DNA from: an uncultured Hungatella sp. | GTDB lineage: Bacteria > Bacillota > Clostridia > Lachnospirales > Lachnospiraceae | Length of the DNA: 37,801 nucleotides | Direction: 5' to 3' | Assembly: GCA_910586845.1 (NCBI GenBank) | Contig: CAJUJV010000001.1 | Span: 1-37,801, forward strand | Program-made: the position numbers and the translations under genes | The notes under the pieces: model-generated | Seen by the model: the letters and a program-made list of their open reading frames with translations, nothing else | Database searches by the model: none | What the model was told of the DNA's origin: nothing | In this document: positions 1 to 6,179 of the stretch, piece after piece | Numbering within the stretch: the first letter of the stretch is position 1 | How the letters are laid out: every line of letters begins with the position of its first letter

Positions 1-15
1 CTGAGCTACGGAAAC
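1..15 (-). tRNA. 5' end of a tRNA gene cut by the window edge
   Basis: Read on the minus strand, the first 15 bases are GTTTCCGTAGCTCAG. This has the form of a 7-base acceptor strand, TA, and the start of a D-arm (GCTCAG). The rest of the gene lies outside the window. Its acceptor strand is nearly the same as that of the broken tRNA copy at 61-118, so the two are probably tandem relatives, plausibly tRNA-Arg(CCT). Identity is inferred from the neighbour because the anticodon is not visible. Confidence 0.45.
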
Positions 16-60
16 GTGTATAAAATTGTGTGTGACTTGCGGCTTCTGCTCCTCCAAAAA

Positions 61-118
61 GTTTCCGTTGTAGGTTCTCTTAGGAGGCGTGTGCTCTATC
101 CTGCTGGGCTACAGAAAC
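61..118 (-). pseudogene. shrunken tRNA remnant, tRNA-Arg(CCT)-like
   Basis: On the minus strand this begins GTTTCTGTAGCCCAGCAGG, continues to an anticodon-loop-like CTCCTAA (CCT, Arg), and ends CGGAAAC, which can pair with the 5' strand as a 7-bp acceptor stem with one G-T wobble. The total is only 58 nt, against about 74-77 nt for a working tRNA. The 3' half of the anticodon stem, the variable loop and the 5' half of the T-arm are missing, and the D-stem has a mismatch. This looks like an internal deletion in a duplicate of the neighbouring tRNA. It is not expected to be charged. Confidence 0.5.
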
Positions 119-151
119 ACGCAAACAGTTATAAACTGTTGCAATAAACCT

Positions 152-179
152 ATTATATCAGATTTTTCTGTTTCGTCAA
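152..179 (-). promoter_or_regulatory. promoter for the tRNA locus
   Basis: On the minus strand TTGACG (179-174) and a perfect TATAAT (157-152) are separated by 16 bp. Transcription would start near 145 and run into the tRNA remnant and the tRNA at the window edge. The promoter overlaps the 3' end of the HAD gene. A short inverted repeat (AACAGTT/AACTGTT, 124-140) follows it. Near-consensus boxes fit a stable-RNA promoter. Confidence 0.6.
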
Positions 180-824
180 GTCTTGAATTATTTTCTGAAC
201 CTCTGTCAGAGAATCCACGATCCAGGCGGCTTTTTCGGCATAGGGCGCCTCCGGATATTTCATATCAGGCACGCAGATCACAGGGATACCTGCGGAGAAT
301 GCGGCCTGGATCCCCATTTCGGAATCTTCCAGGACCAGGGCCTCAGAGGGAGAGAGATTCACCTTCTGACAGGCCTTTAAAAAGATATCCGGATTCGGCT
401 TTCCCTTCTCTACCTCGTTGCCGCAGATGGAGTCGTCAAAGTACTCCGAAAGCCCGGTCAGCTCCAAAATATGATCCACCCGGTCCCGGTTGCTGGAGGT
501 AGCCACTACAGTTTTGCATCCCTGTTCCTTCAGATATTTCAGCAGATCCCTGAGTCCCTCTTTTACGGGAACCCCTTCCGTTATAAACAGTTTTTCCATA
601 TATGCGTGGACATTGCTCAGAACCTGTTCCATGGGAAATGAGCGGCCGTATCGGTCGTAAAACATCTGGAAAACGGCAGGCAGAGGACGGCCGAGAAGCG
701 TCTTATAGAACTCTCTGTCCATGGAAAGCCCCAATTTTCCGCATTCGATCACATATCCCTCATAAGTGACCCGCTCACTGTCGATCATCAATCCGTCCAT
801 ATCAAAAATAACCCCTTTAACCAT
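153..824 (-). CDS. HAD-superfamily phosphatase / beta-phosphoglucomutase-like
   Basis: This 223-residue cytoplasmic protein opens with the HAD motif I, FDMDGLMIDSE (nucleophile Asp in DxD), followed by a helical cap. It has motif II in VVATSSNR, the motif III lysine near GKPNPDIF, and motif IV in VLEDSEMGI. This order and length match the beta-phosphoglucomutase/phosphatase subfamily, which moves or removes phosphate on sugar phosphates or related small molecules. The substrate cannot be read from sequence. The ATG at 824 is preceded by AGGAGGGGG. The gene stands alone between the tRNA promoter and the terminator of the upstream exported-protein gene. Confidence 0.9.
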   Translation of the reverse strand: MVKGVIFDMDGLMIDSERVTYEGYVIECGKLGLSMDREFYKTLLGRPLPAVFQMFYDRYGRSFPMEQVLSNVHAYMEKLFITEGVPVKEGLRDLLKYLKEQGCKTVVATSSNRDRVDHILELTGLSEYFDDSICGNEVEKGKPNPDIFLKACQKVNLSPSEALVLEDSEMGIQAAFSAGIPVICVPDMKYPEAPYAEKAAWIVDSLTEVQKIIQDLTKQKNLI

Positions 825-870
825 AAGATCCCCCTCCTGTTGAAAATAATCTTCTTATTTTTATTTTAAA

Positions 871-910
871 AGGAATACCCGTTTTGTCAAGAACAACAAA
901 GGGTATTCCT
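871..910 (-). terminator. Rho-independent terminator of the exported-protein gene
   Basis: A perfect 10-bp stem (AGGAATACCC / GGGTATTCCT) encloses a 20-nt loop whose inner part can also pair (TTTTGT with ACAACAAA). On the minus strand it is followed by TTTTAAAA. It sits just after the stop of the SipW-dependent protein gene at 926. Confidence 0.7.
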
Positions 911-925
911 GAAAGATTTTTGAGC

Positions 926-1654
926 CTAATGGGACTGGTTATGGTAAGCGGTCCATGCCTCCTCGGGACTTTCGAAGCCTCCGGACTGAATGGCCTTAAA
1001 ATCTACATATAAAAACTCCGTGTCCTCATCGATCTGGCCTCCCACGACATTGGCGAATCTGACAGAGTAGAACAGGGGCGGGATATCTTGGCCTGCGGGG
1101 ACGGGGATCTCGGTGCGGCCTCCTCCGGTGTAGATGTATTCATAGATGTGATAACCATTTTCCAGGACCGGATCAGGTGAGAGCAGCCGCATGCCGGAAT
1201 ATGGATTCAGGTCATAGGTAAAAAGCTCTGTCTCCATTATCTGTCCGCCGTGATTAAGGCGGCCGTCGTCGTCTGCAGTGACGACCCAGGCTACAGGAAT
1301 TCTGACGGTCATCCTCAGGTAGGCATCGTTTTTACTGTTGTTTTTGATGGCCGGATCCTTGGGGATCTCTTTTCCTGCATACATGTCCTCTGCCTGTCTG
1401 ATACCCAGAGCGTCTGACGGAGTGGCATCGGAAGCGGTGGCATCGGAAGGAGTGGCATAGCTTCCGTCGGGAAGCTCTCCGTCCCAGCCGGTTTCATAGA
1501 GGTTAAAATCCACTTTTCCGACAGTGAACCGGTTGCCCGCCGTTTCCTGGTCTGTCATATAGGCCAGGGTGCCGCCCAGGCTCAAGAGCGCAAACAGGAG
1601 TATGGCGGCCAGGATCTTGGCTCTGTTCTTAATGGATGCATTTGATTTTTCCAT
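926..1654 (-). CDS. SipW-dependent exported protein (TasA/camelysin-like)
   Basis: A 242-residue secreted protein. After a short basic N-terminus (MEKSNASIKNRAK) comes a hydrophobic segment ending in LGGTLAYMTD, the SipW-cognate signal type seen in TasA, camelysin and BsaA proteins. A mature domain beginning NRFTVGKVDFNLYE follows, with a low-complexity linker around residues 65-80 made of ATPSDA/ATASDA repeats. I place the start at 1654 because AAGGAGGAAC lies just upstream; an earlier in-frame ATG at 1696 lacks this. The signal peptidase gene sipW is immediately upstream (48 bp), so it is the likely processing enzyme. Probable role: extracellular matrix or surface-fibre subunit. The specific function is unknown. 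Confidence 0.8.
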   Translation of the reverse strand: MEKSNASIKNRAKILAAILLFALLSLGGTLAYMTDQETAGNRFTVGKVDFNLYETGWDGELPDGSYATPSDATASDATPSDALGIRQAEDMYAGKEIPKDPAIKNNSKNDAYLRMTVRIPVAWVVTADDDGRLNHGGQIMETELFTYDLNPYSGMRLLSPDPVLENGYHIYEYIYTGGGRTEIPVPAGQDIPPLFYSVRFANVVGGQIDEDTEFLYVDFKAIQSGGFESPEEAWTAYHNQSH

Positions 1655-1702
1655 ATTGGTGTTCCTCCTTTTTTCTGTGCAGCGGTAAAGCTGCATGAAC
1701 GT

Positions 1703-2116
1703 TTACTGTGATCTATGTGAATGACGAAGCAGATAACCGATGACCGGGATATGGAACCGGACCTTTCCCTCAACCGAGTCAAGGGGAACAGGTTCAGGGT
1801 CAGGGACCCGGTTGGAATCCCCTTTGGTGGAAACCGTGCCGTTTTCCGGATCTACGGACACGACCCGATGGGTAACCGTCACATCTCCGATGCGAAAACT
1901 GATGATATCTCCCGGACTGACGGACTCACTGTCCTTATAGGGACCGATATAGATGATGCTTCCGGTTTTGATGGCAGGTTCCATACTGCTGCTCTCTACC
2001 ACATAGGCCTTCATGTGGAAGAGCCCCGGAAGCCATACGGCCGCTGCGAGCACCAGGGCGGCGGCCAGAACCAGATTGACCAGCCAGTGAAACAGATATC
2101 TCAGAGTGTTTTTCAT
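1703..2116 (-). CDS. sipW: SipW-type (ER-type) signal peptidase I
   Basis: A 137-residue membrane protease that cleaves secretory signal peptides. One transmembrane helix (about residues 12-33) precedes the catalytic box SSSMEP (Ser44). A His replaces the usual bacterial Lys in VTHRV (His83), and an Asp follows in KGDSN (Asp100). The Ser-His arrangement defines the archaeal/ER-like SipW group. It is shorter than the second SipW in this window (175 aa) and lacks that protein's C-terminal membrane segment. The ATG follows AGAGGAGGAG. It sits between the sigma-like gene and its probable substrate, and a LexA-box-like palindrome lies in the 48-bp gap upstream. Confidence 0.9.
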   Translation of the reverse strand: MKNTLRYLFHWLVNLVLAAALVLAAAVWLPGLFHMKAYVVESSSMEPAIKTGSIIYIGPYKDSESVSPGDIISFRIGDVTVTHRVVSVDPENGTVSTKGDSNRVPDPEPVPLDSVEGKVRFHIPVIGYLLRHSHRSQ

Positions 2117-2149
2117 GTTATCTCCTCCTCTACTATTAATCCGATAAAA

Positions 2150-2163
2150 CGAACATATGTACG
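2150..2163. promoter_or_regulatory. imperfect LexA-box-like palindrome upstream of sipW
   Basis: CGAACATATGTACG matches the Firmicute SOS box (CGAAC-4-GTTCG type) at all but one position of the right half-site. Its first 11 bases are identical to the box at 2945-2958. It lies between the sigma-like gene and sipW. Binding by LexA is inference; a local repressor or activator could use the same motif. Confidence 0.4.
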
Positions 2164-2164
2164 A

Positions 2165-2572
2165 TTATTTTTCCAGAAAATTTTTCAGTTTTTTTAAAAC
2201 CCTCTGATGGCGGGACTGAAGCGTAGTCACGGGAATCCGGCAGGATCTGGACAGCTCCCGGAGAGAATCTCCGCAGAAATAGAGGCGGCGCACCAGTTCC
2301 CTTTCCCCGTCGGTCAGTTGGGGTATGGCCTCTTTCAGCCGCTCCAGAAGCCAGCGTCTCTCTGCGGTCTCTTCCACAGACTCTGCAAAAGGGTCTCCAA
2401 ACATATCGCTGCCCCTGATTTCGTCCGTGTCCAGGGCATCGTAGAACAATGTCTGGTTGCGGATGTCACTCTCCCTGAAATAGCGTTCCTTCCGCTCCCC
2501 GCGGCAGTAGGCTTTGTACACCTCCTCGGTGACGGGAACCGGATTGCCGTTGATCTTGATATAATAATCCAT
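2165..2572 (-). CDS. sigma-70 region 4-type regulatory protein
   Basis: A 135-residue protein. The C-terminal 55 residues form a sigma region 4 helix-turn-helix (LTDGERELVRRLYF ... SLRELSRSCRIPVTTLQSRHQRVLKKL). The N-terminal part (INGNPVPVTEEVYKAY...RKERYFRE) matches the small sigma-like proteins common on conjugative and phage-like elements of Clostridia. No region 2 is visible, so it may be an accessory sigma-like regulator rather than a complete sigma factor. I chose ATG 2572 because GGGAGGAAT precedes it; an upstream ATG at 2704 would add a low-quality extension. It probably belongs to one unit with the zinc-ribbon gene upstream and sipW downstream. Confidence 0.75.
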   Translation of the reverse strand: MDYYIKINGNPVPVTEEVYKAYCRGERKERYFRESDIRNQTLFYDALDTDEIRGSDMFGDPFAESVEETAERRWLLERLKEAIPQLTDGERELVRRLYFCGDSLRELSRSCRIPVTTLQSRHQRVLKKLKNFLEK

Positions 2573-2749
2573 ATAAATTCCTCCCATAGATCGGGCAGGG
2601 GAAGCTTTTCTCCTGCCCGCTGTACCAGGGCGGGCCTGTGCATACAAAAAGGAGAGATCCATAGTCTTCTGACAATGAATCTCTCCTGCTATTCGGTAAT
2701 TCACAGAGCCTGACAGCGGTCCGGAAGCCGGCCGGTCCCCTGGGGTCTG

Positions 2750-2914
2750 TCATTCCTTTGCTAGGTAGTCTCTATGCTTCTGCGGTTCCTGAAAACAGAT
2801 CTTCATCACCCGGCGGCATCGGGAGCACTTGATCTCTATGATGCCCCTAGTGCCGGGTATGATATCAAACAGCCGCTGATGGCAGTATCTGCAGTATACG
2901 GCAGTAGAATCCAT
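2750..2914 (-). CDS. small Com-like zinc-ribbon protein
   Basis: A 54-residue cytoplasmic protein with two CxxC knuckles: CRYCHQRLFDI, then CSRCRRVMKI about 20 residues later, the layout of the Com/KTR zinc-ribbon family known from phage and mobile elements. I place the start at 2914, where GGGGGAGGATAGGG leads the ATG. It is the first gene of the minus-strand run that continues with the sigma-like protein, sipW and the exported substrate. A strong promoter and a LexA-box-like palindrome lie directly upstream. Its role is unknown; nucleic-acid binding is inferred from the fold. Confidence 0.65.
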   Translation of the reverse strand: MDSTAVYCRYCHQRLFDIIPGTRGIIEIKCSRCRRVMKICFQEPQKHRDYLAKE

Positions 2915-2944
2915 CCCTATCCTCCCCCTCTCATCAACATAAAT

Positions 2945-2958
2945 CGAACATATGTTCT
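2945..2958. promoter_or_regulatory. LexA (SOS)-box-like operator
   Basis: CGAACATATGTTCT matches the B. subtilis-type SOS box CGAACRNRYGTTYC at every position but the last. It lies 6 bp downstream of the -10 of the minus-strand promoter, so a bound repressor would block initiation. It is the best regulatory site in the zinc-ribbon/sigma/SipW locus. Whether LexA itself binds is inference. Confidence 0.55.
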
Positions 2959-2964
2959 TACAAA

Positions 2965-2993
2965 AGCTTATCAAAGAATCCGGTGGTTGTCAA
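2965..2993 (-). promoter_or_regulatory. promoter of the zinc-ribbon/sigma/SipW locus
   Basis: On the minus strand a perfect -35 TTGACA (2993-2988) is followed after 17 bp by a weak -10 TAAGCT (2970-2965). The start site would fall inside or beside the LexA-box-like palindrome. The weak -10 fits a regulated promoter. Confidence 0.5.
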
Positions 2994-2998
2994 GATAC

Positions 2999-3026
2999 TT
3001 GCAATAATTTTCCAATCTGGTATGAT
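2999..3026 (+). promoter_or_regulatory. promoter of trmO
   Basis: TTGCAA (2999-3004) and TATGAT (3021-3026) are spaced by 16 bp. Transcription would begin near 3033, at the left arm of the structured leader. The promoter is back-to-back with the minus-strand promoter at 2965-2993. Confidence 0.5.
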
Positions 3027-3033
3027 TGTAATT

Positions 3034-3114
3034 GTTACTGCTCACAGGAAGGGCGGTGGATGTAATCCCGGCCTTCACATGCCCGGCAGTGACGGACCGG
3101 AGACCAACAGTAAC
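3034..3114 (+). ncRNA. structured leader resembling a compact cobalamin riboswitch
   Basis: A 7-bp closing helix (GTTACTG 3034-3040 with CAGTAAC 3108-3114) encloses, in order, ACAGGAA, GGTG, AATCC, CCCGGCAGTG and ACCGGAGACC. These resemble cobalamin-riboswitch landmarks (GGGAA, GGTG, ATCC, CCCGCCACTG and the B12-box core CMGGAGACC). At 81 nt it is much shorter than typical members, so it would be a reduced variant. It lies between the promoter and the trmO start. The motif order is seen; ligand and class are inference. Confidence 0.35.
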
Positions 3115-3156
3115 TGATCAAGCCGGAAAGACAGGAGAGAGGGGGTAAGACAGAAT

Positions 3157-3849
3157 ATGAAGATCATAGCCCGGATCCGAACGGATTTTCCCGACAAATT
3201 CGGTATTCCCAGGCAGAGCGGCCTGGTGGAGTCCCTTCAGGGGACCATTGTGTTCGAACCGGAGTACCGCAATCCGGAGGCAGTGAGGGGGCTGGAAGAA
3301 TTTTCCCATATCTGGCTGTTATGGAAGTTCTCCCGATCAAAAAAGGAACACTGGTCGGCTACAGTGAAGCCGCCGCGGCTGGGAGGAAAGAAGCGGATGG
3401 GAGTATTTGCCACCAGATCGCCTTACCGTCCCAATGATATCGGGCTGTCCTGCGTTCGTCTCACAGGGCTGGAGACAGACGAGAAAATGGGGCCGGTGAT
3501 CCATGTGACCGGCGCCGATATAATGGATCGCACACCGATTTATGATATCAAACCCTACATACCGTTTACAGACTGTCACCCCGAAGCCAGAGAAGGATAC
3601 ACCAGTGAGACCATACGCCATGAACTGGAAGTGGATTTTCCGGAGGAGCTGCTGCTGCGGTATCCGGAGGAGAAGAGGGAGGCGGTCAGGGGAATCCTGG
3701 CTCAGGATCCGAGACCCGCCTATGTACATGACCCGGAGCGGATCTACGGGGTAACGTTTGCAGACCGCAACGTAAGATTTAAAGTGACAGGAAATCGTCT
3801 GACCGTATGTGACGTGACATTGATCCGGGAAGATGATGTGAAAAGATAA
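3157..3849 (+). CDS. trmO: tRNA (adenine(37)-N6)-methyltransferase TrmO
   Basis: A 230-residue cytoplasmic enzyme of the TsaA/YaeB (TrmO) family, which uses SAM to methylate N6 of t6A at position 37 of certain tRNAs. Family signatures are clear: an opening KIIARIRTDFPDKFGIPRQSG, GTIVFEP, EEFSHIWLLWKF, GVFATRSPYRPNDIGLS (the SAM-binding core) and the later DIKPYIPFTD. Length matches the two-domain bacterial form. The ATG at 3157 sits about 10 nt after an AGGAGAGAGGGGG ribosome site. It is a single-gene transcript between a promoter with a structured leader and a strong terminator. Confidence 0.92.
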   Translation: MKIIARIRTDFPDKFGIPRQSGLVESLQGTIVFEPEYRNPEAVRGLEEFSHIWLLWKFSRSKKEHWSATVKPPRLGGKKRMGVFATRSPYRPNDIGLSCVRLTGLETDEKMGPVIHVTGADIMDRTPIYDIKPYIPFTDCHPEAREGYTSETIRHELEVDFPEELLLRYPEEKREAVRGILAQDPRPAYVHDPERIYGVTFADRNVRFKVTGNRLTVCDVTLIREDDVKR

Positions 3850-3856
3850 CAGGAAA

Positions 3857-3891
3857 GGCACTGCGGAATCAGAATTCTGCGGTGCCTTTTT
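3857..3891 (+). terminator. terminator of trmO
   Basis: A hairpin formed by GGCACTGCGGAAT and ATTCTGCGGTGCC (with G-T wobbles) is followed by TTTTT. It lies 8 bp after the trmO stop. Confidence 0.85.
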
Positions 3892-4003
3892 GTGTGCACA
3901 AGGCGGAAAGCAATACGGCCGCTAAAGCGTCCCCGCTCCGCCCGATTCGTCGGACATTATATTAATGTATTAAAAATAACAGACAAAAGAATGAGGTAAT
4001 TTG

Positions 4004-4204
4004 ATGGAAAAAATGGAGAGAACAGAGAAAATCGACCGGCTGACCGGCCGTTTGAACAACATAAAAAAGGTATTGTTTCTGTGGCAGCTGGGTCTGGAAT
4101 ACACAAGGAGCGGGGCCGCAGAAGATGTGGCCGCTCTTTTCAGCATATTGACAGAACAGCTGAAACTTATGGAAAAAGAACTGGAAGAACTGAGAGCGTC
4201 ATAA
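4004..4204 (+). CDS. small helical protein of unknown function
   Basis: A 66-residue, highly charged protein (MEKMERTEKIDRLTGRL ... EKELEELRAS) that should be almost entirely alpha-helical, with coiled-coil-like ends and no signal peptide or known motif. The ATG at 4004 is preferred over the overlapping TTG at 4001; GAGG lies about 8 nt upstream. It converges on the XRE gene with only 10 bp between stop codons. I do not recognise a family. Confidence 0.55.
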   Translation: MEKMERTEKIDRLTGRLNNIKKVLFLWQLGLEYTRSGAAEDVAALFSILTEQLKLMEKELEELRAS

Positions 4205-4214
4205 ATAATCCGGT

Positions 4215-4508
4215 TTATATGGATTTTCTGCGCAGTCCGTGGAGAATGATCTCCACAGCCTGTATCTCTTCCGGGGATAACCCTTCCATGCTGCAGGGCG
4301 GGGGATTCCTGACTCCCAGCAGAAAATCCGTGGAGACTTTAAAAGTGGCTGCCAGGCTTACCAGGATCTCCAGACTGGGCTTGCGGTCCCCCAGTTCATA
4401 GGCAGAGATGAGGGCAGGGGAAACATTCAGCACCCTGGCCAGCTGGGACTGCGTCAGATCGGCCTGCTGGCGCAGCTGTTTGATGCGGTTGCCCAATTCT
4501 TTATCCAT
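4215..4508 (-). CDS. XRE-family transcriptional regulator
   Basis: A 97-residue DNA-binding protein. Residues 6-62 form a Cro/C1-type helix-turn-helix: GNRIKQLRQQADLTQSQLARVLNVS, then SAYELGDRKPSLEILVSLA and FKVSTDFLLG. The last 30 residues (LSPEEIQAVEIILHGLRRK) are a short helical tail, probably for dimerisation. It is transcribed divergently from the BTAD regulator at 4673. A 7-bp inverted repeat at 4531-4548 just upstream is the likely operator. Autoregulation and control of the divergent gene are inferred from position. Confidence 0.85.
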   Translation of the reverse strand: MDKELGNRIKQLRQQADLTQSQLARVLNVSPALISAYELGDRKPSLEILVSLAATFKVSTDFLLGVRNPPPCSMEGLSPEEIQAVEIILHGLRRKSI

Positions 4509-4530
4509 GGATATCCCTCCTTATTTTGTA

Positions 4531-4548
4531 TTGTATTGGAAAATACAA
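4531..4548. promoter_or_regulatory. inverted-repeat operator between the XRE and BTAD genes
   Basis: TTGTATT-4-AATACAA is a perfect 7-bp inverted repeat 22 bp upstream of the XRE start codon and 9 bp upstream of the -35 of the divergent promoter. This size and position are typical of Cro/C1-type operators. Confidence 0.55.
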
Positions 4549-4557
4549 CACTAATGG

Positions 4558-4586
4558 TTGAAATAAATCAACTTAAAGTGTATAAT
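4558..4586 (+). promoter_or_regulatory. promoter of the BTAD regulator gene
   Basis: TTGAAA (4558-4563) and TATAAT (4581-4586) are spaced by exactly 17 bp. Transcription would start near 4593, giving an 80-nt leader before the ATG at 4673. Confidence 0.7.
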
Positions 4587-4672
4587 ATGTTATTAACACA
4601 AGATTTATAACGGATAAACACATAAAACAGGAGAGCGGCGGCTGACAGGAATCTATAAAAAGGAGTATGTAC

Positions 4673-5974
4673 ATGGAGGGGACAGAGAGATCGGGAGGAA
4701 GAGTCCTGAACGTGCATATGCTGGGAGAATTTCAGATCATGTTGGATGATGTGGAGATCAAGCTTCCAGGAGGCAATTACAGCAAGACGATGCGTCTGTT
4801 TATACTGATCGCATATTATGGGGATAAAGGTATATCCAGGGAAGATGTTCTGGAGCTGCTGTATGGAGACGGAGAATATGCCAATGGTCCGGGAAGCCTG
4901 AGAGTGGCCTCTCACCGCCTGAGGAGACAGCTGATAGAGGCAGGAGTTCTGACAGAAGCAGGCAGTATCAGCAGAAGAAGCATATTCCGCCTGGATCAGG
5001 AGGATCTGGAGGTTGTAATAGATGCCCGGGTCTTTGAGGAGACTGCCCAGAAGGCGCTTAAAGCCGTCTCAGGAGAAGAGCAGATGAGACTGCTGGAGAA
5101 AGCCTGCGGCATGTATACGGGAGAATTTCTCATGGTTCTCTCCGCCGATATGTGGGTGGCAGGAAAACAGGCCGCATACCAGAACCTGTATTTTCAGTGC
5201 CTGCGCAGGTATCTGAAGCTGCTGAAGCAGGCAGACCAGTATGAGAGAAGACTCCATGTCGTGAGAAATGCCATACGCCTGTACCCTTACGAAGAATGGT
5301 ATATAGCAGAACTGGATACTCTGATGGATATGGAACAGTGGACAGAGGCCAGGGAGGCGGCCAGGCGTTCTGCGGAGAGCCTGACGGAACGCATGGGGAT
5401 CCGGCTGTCCAGAGATATGGAAGAGCGGAGAAAAAAGATCGACATCCATCTGAAAGGCTCCAGCAAAAACCTTATGGAGATCTGCAGGGAGCTGGAACAG
5501 CAGGATGAGAGCAGCGGAGCCTATTACTGCAGCTACCAGGCATTTGTGGGGACTTACCACTATGAGATGAGGCGGATCGAGAGGACCGGAGAATCTCTTT
5601 ATCTGTTCCTGTGCTCGCTGACCGAGAAGGAAGAGAACCGCCGGTCCAAAACAGGAGAACTGACTTTTGAGAACATCATGGATCAGCTGGGAACCTCCAT
5701 CCGGGAAGCCCTGCGGCGGGCGGATGTATACACCCGATACGGGAAAAACCAGTACCTCCTTCTCCTTATGGGGATAAAACAGGAAGATTGTTCCAGTGTA
5801 TCCTCTCGTATCCAGAGTTATTTTAACAGGACTCCTGATTCCGGAAAATATCAGCTCCACCATTTTATCGCTCCGGTGGTCAGGGGCGGTTGGAAAGAAG
5901 GTCAGGAAGAAGAGCCGCCTGTCAGATTCGGTCAGAGGAGCTGGGGATGTGATAATCACAATAGATTCGGATAA
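4673..5974 (+). CDS. BTAD/SARP-type regulator with a degenerate GGDEF-like C-terminus
   Basis: A 433-residue cytoplasmic regulator. The N-terminal ~100 residues are an OmpR-like winged helix (LNVHMLGEFQIMLDDVEIKL, RVASHRLRRQLIEAGV). A helical bacterial transcriptional activator domain follows (about 110-260; EWYIAELDTLMDMEQWTEAREAA is TPR-like). The last third, with SLYLFLCSLTEKEE and RRADVYTRYGKNQYLLLLMG, has the layout of a GGDEF domain, but the GGDEF signature is replaced by GKNQY, so cyclase activity is unlikely. ATG 4673 has AAGGAG 7 nt upstream; the ATG at 4667 is too close to it. The C-terminal ~35 residues are unlike the family, and a late frameshift is possible. Its target is unknown. 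Confidence 0.75.
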   Translation: MEGTERSGGRVLNVHMLGEFQIMLDDVEIKLPGGNYSKTMRLFILIAYYGDKGISREDVLELLYGDGEYANGPGSLRVASHRLRRQLIEAGVLTEAGSISRRSIFRLDQEDLEVVIDARVFEETAQKALKAVSGEEQMRLLEKACGMYTGEFLMVLSADMWVAGKQAAYQNLYFQCLRRYLKLLKQADQYERRLHVVRNAIRLYPYEEWYIAELDTLMDMEQWTEAREAARRSAESLTERMGIRLSRDMEERRKKIDIHLKGSSKNLMEICRELEQQDESSGAYYCSYQAFVGTYHYEMRRIERTGESLYLFLCSLTEKEENRRSKTGELTFENIMDQLGTSIREALRRADVYTRYGKNQYLLLLMGIKQEDCSSVSSRIQSYFNRTPDSGKYQLHHFIAPVVRGGWKEGQEEEPPVRFGQRSWGCDNHNRFG

Positions 5975-6105
5975 TCATCGATTGTTTCACCAATCCCGAG
6001 CATTGAAAAGGCAGGTGTACAAAGGGAAGATCTGGCATAAATCCGGTTTTATCTTCTCAAAGCTCCACAGACCGGATAAACACATGGAAAACCTCATAAT
6101 ACATT

Positions 6106-6133
6106 AAAAGAGTCCGGTTCGCCGGACTCTTTT
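6106..6133. terminator. bidirectional terminator
   Basis: A perfect 12-bp stem (AAAAGAGTCCGG / CCGGACTCTTTT) is capped by a TTCG tetraloop and has A-tract and T-tract flanks, so it can end transcripts from both sides. It lies between the BTAD gene and the convergent transposase remnant. The remaining bases of 5975-6179 show no gene. Confidence 0.9.
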
Positions 6134-6179
6134 AATTCATAAACAGTAAACGCAGGTTACAGATCCCGTTTGTCCAATT

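Noticed and set aside
124..140. AACAGTT-3-AACTGTT inverted repeat as a terminator of the HAD gene
   Set aside because: The 7-bp stem has no following T-run on the minus strand and lies downstream of the tRNA promoter, so termination there would silence the tRNAs.
885..890. TTGACA on the minus strand as a -35 for the HAD gene
   Set aside because: No acceptable -10 at 16-18 bp spacing, and it lies in the loop of the terminator hairpin.
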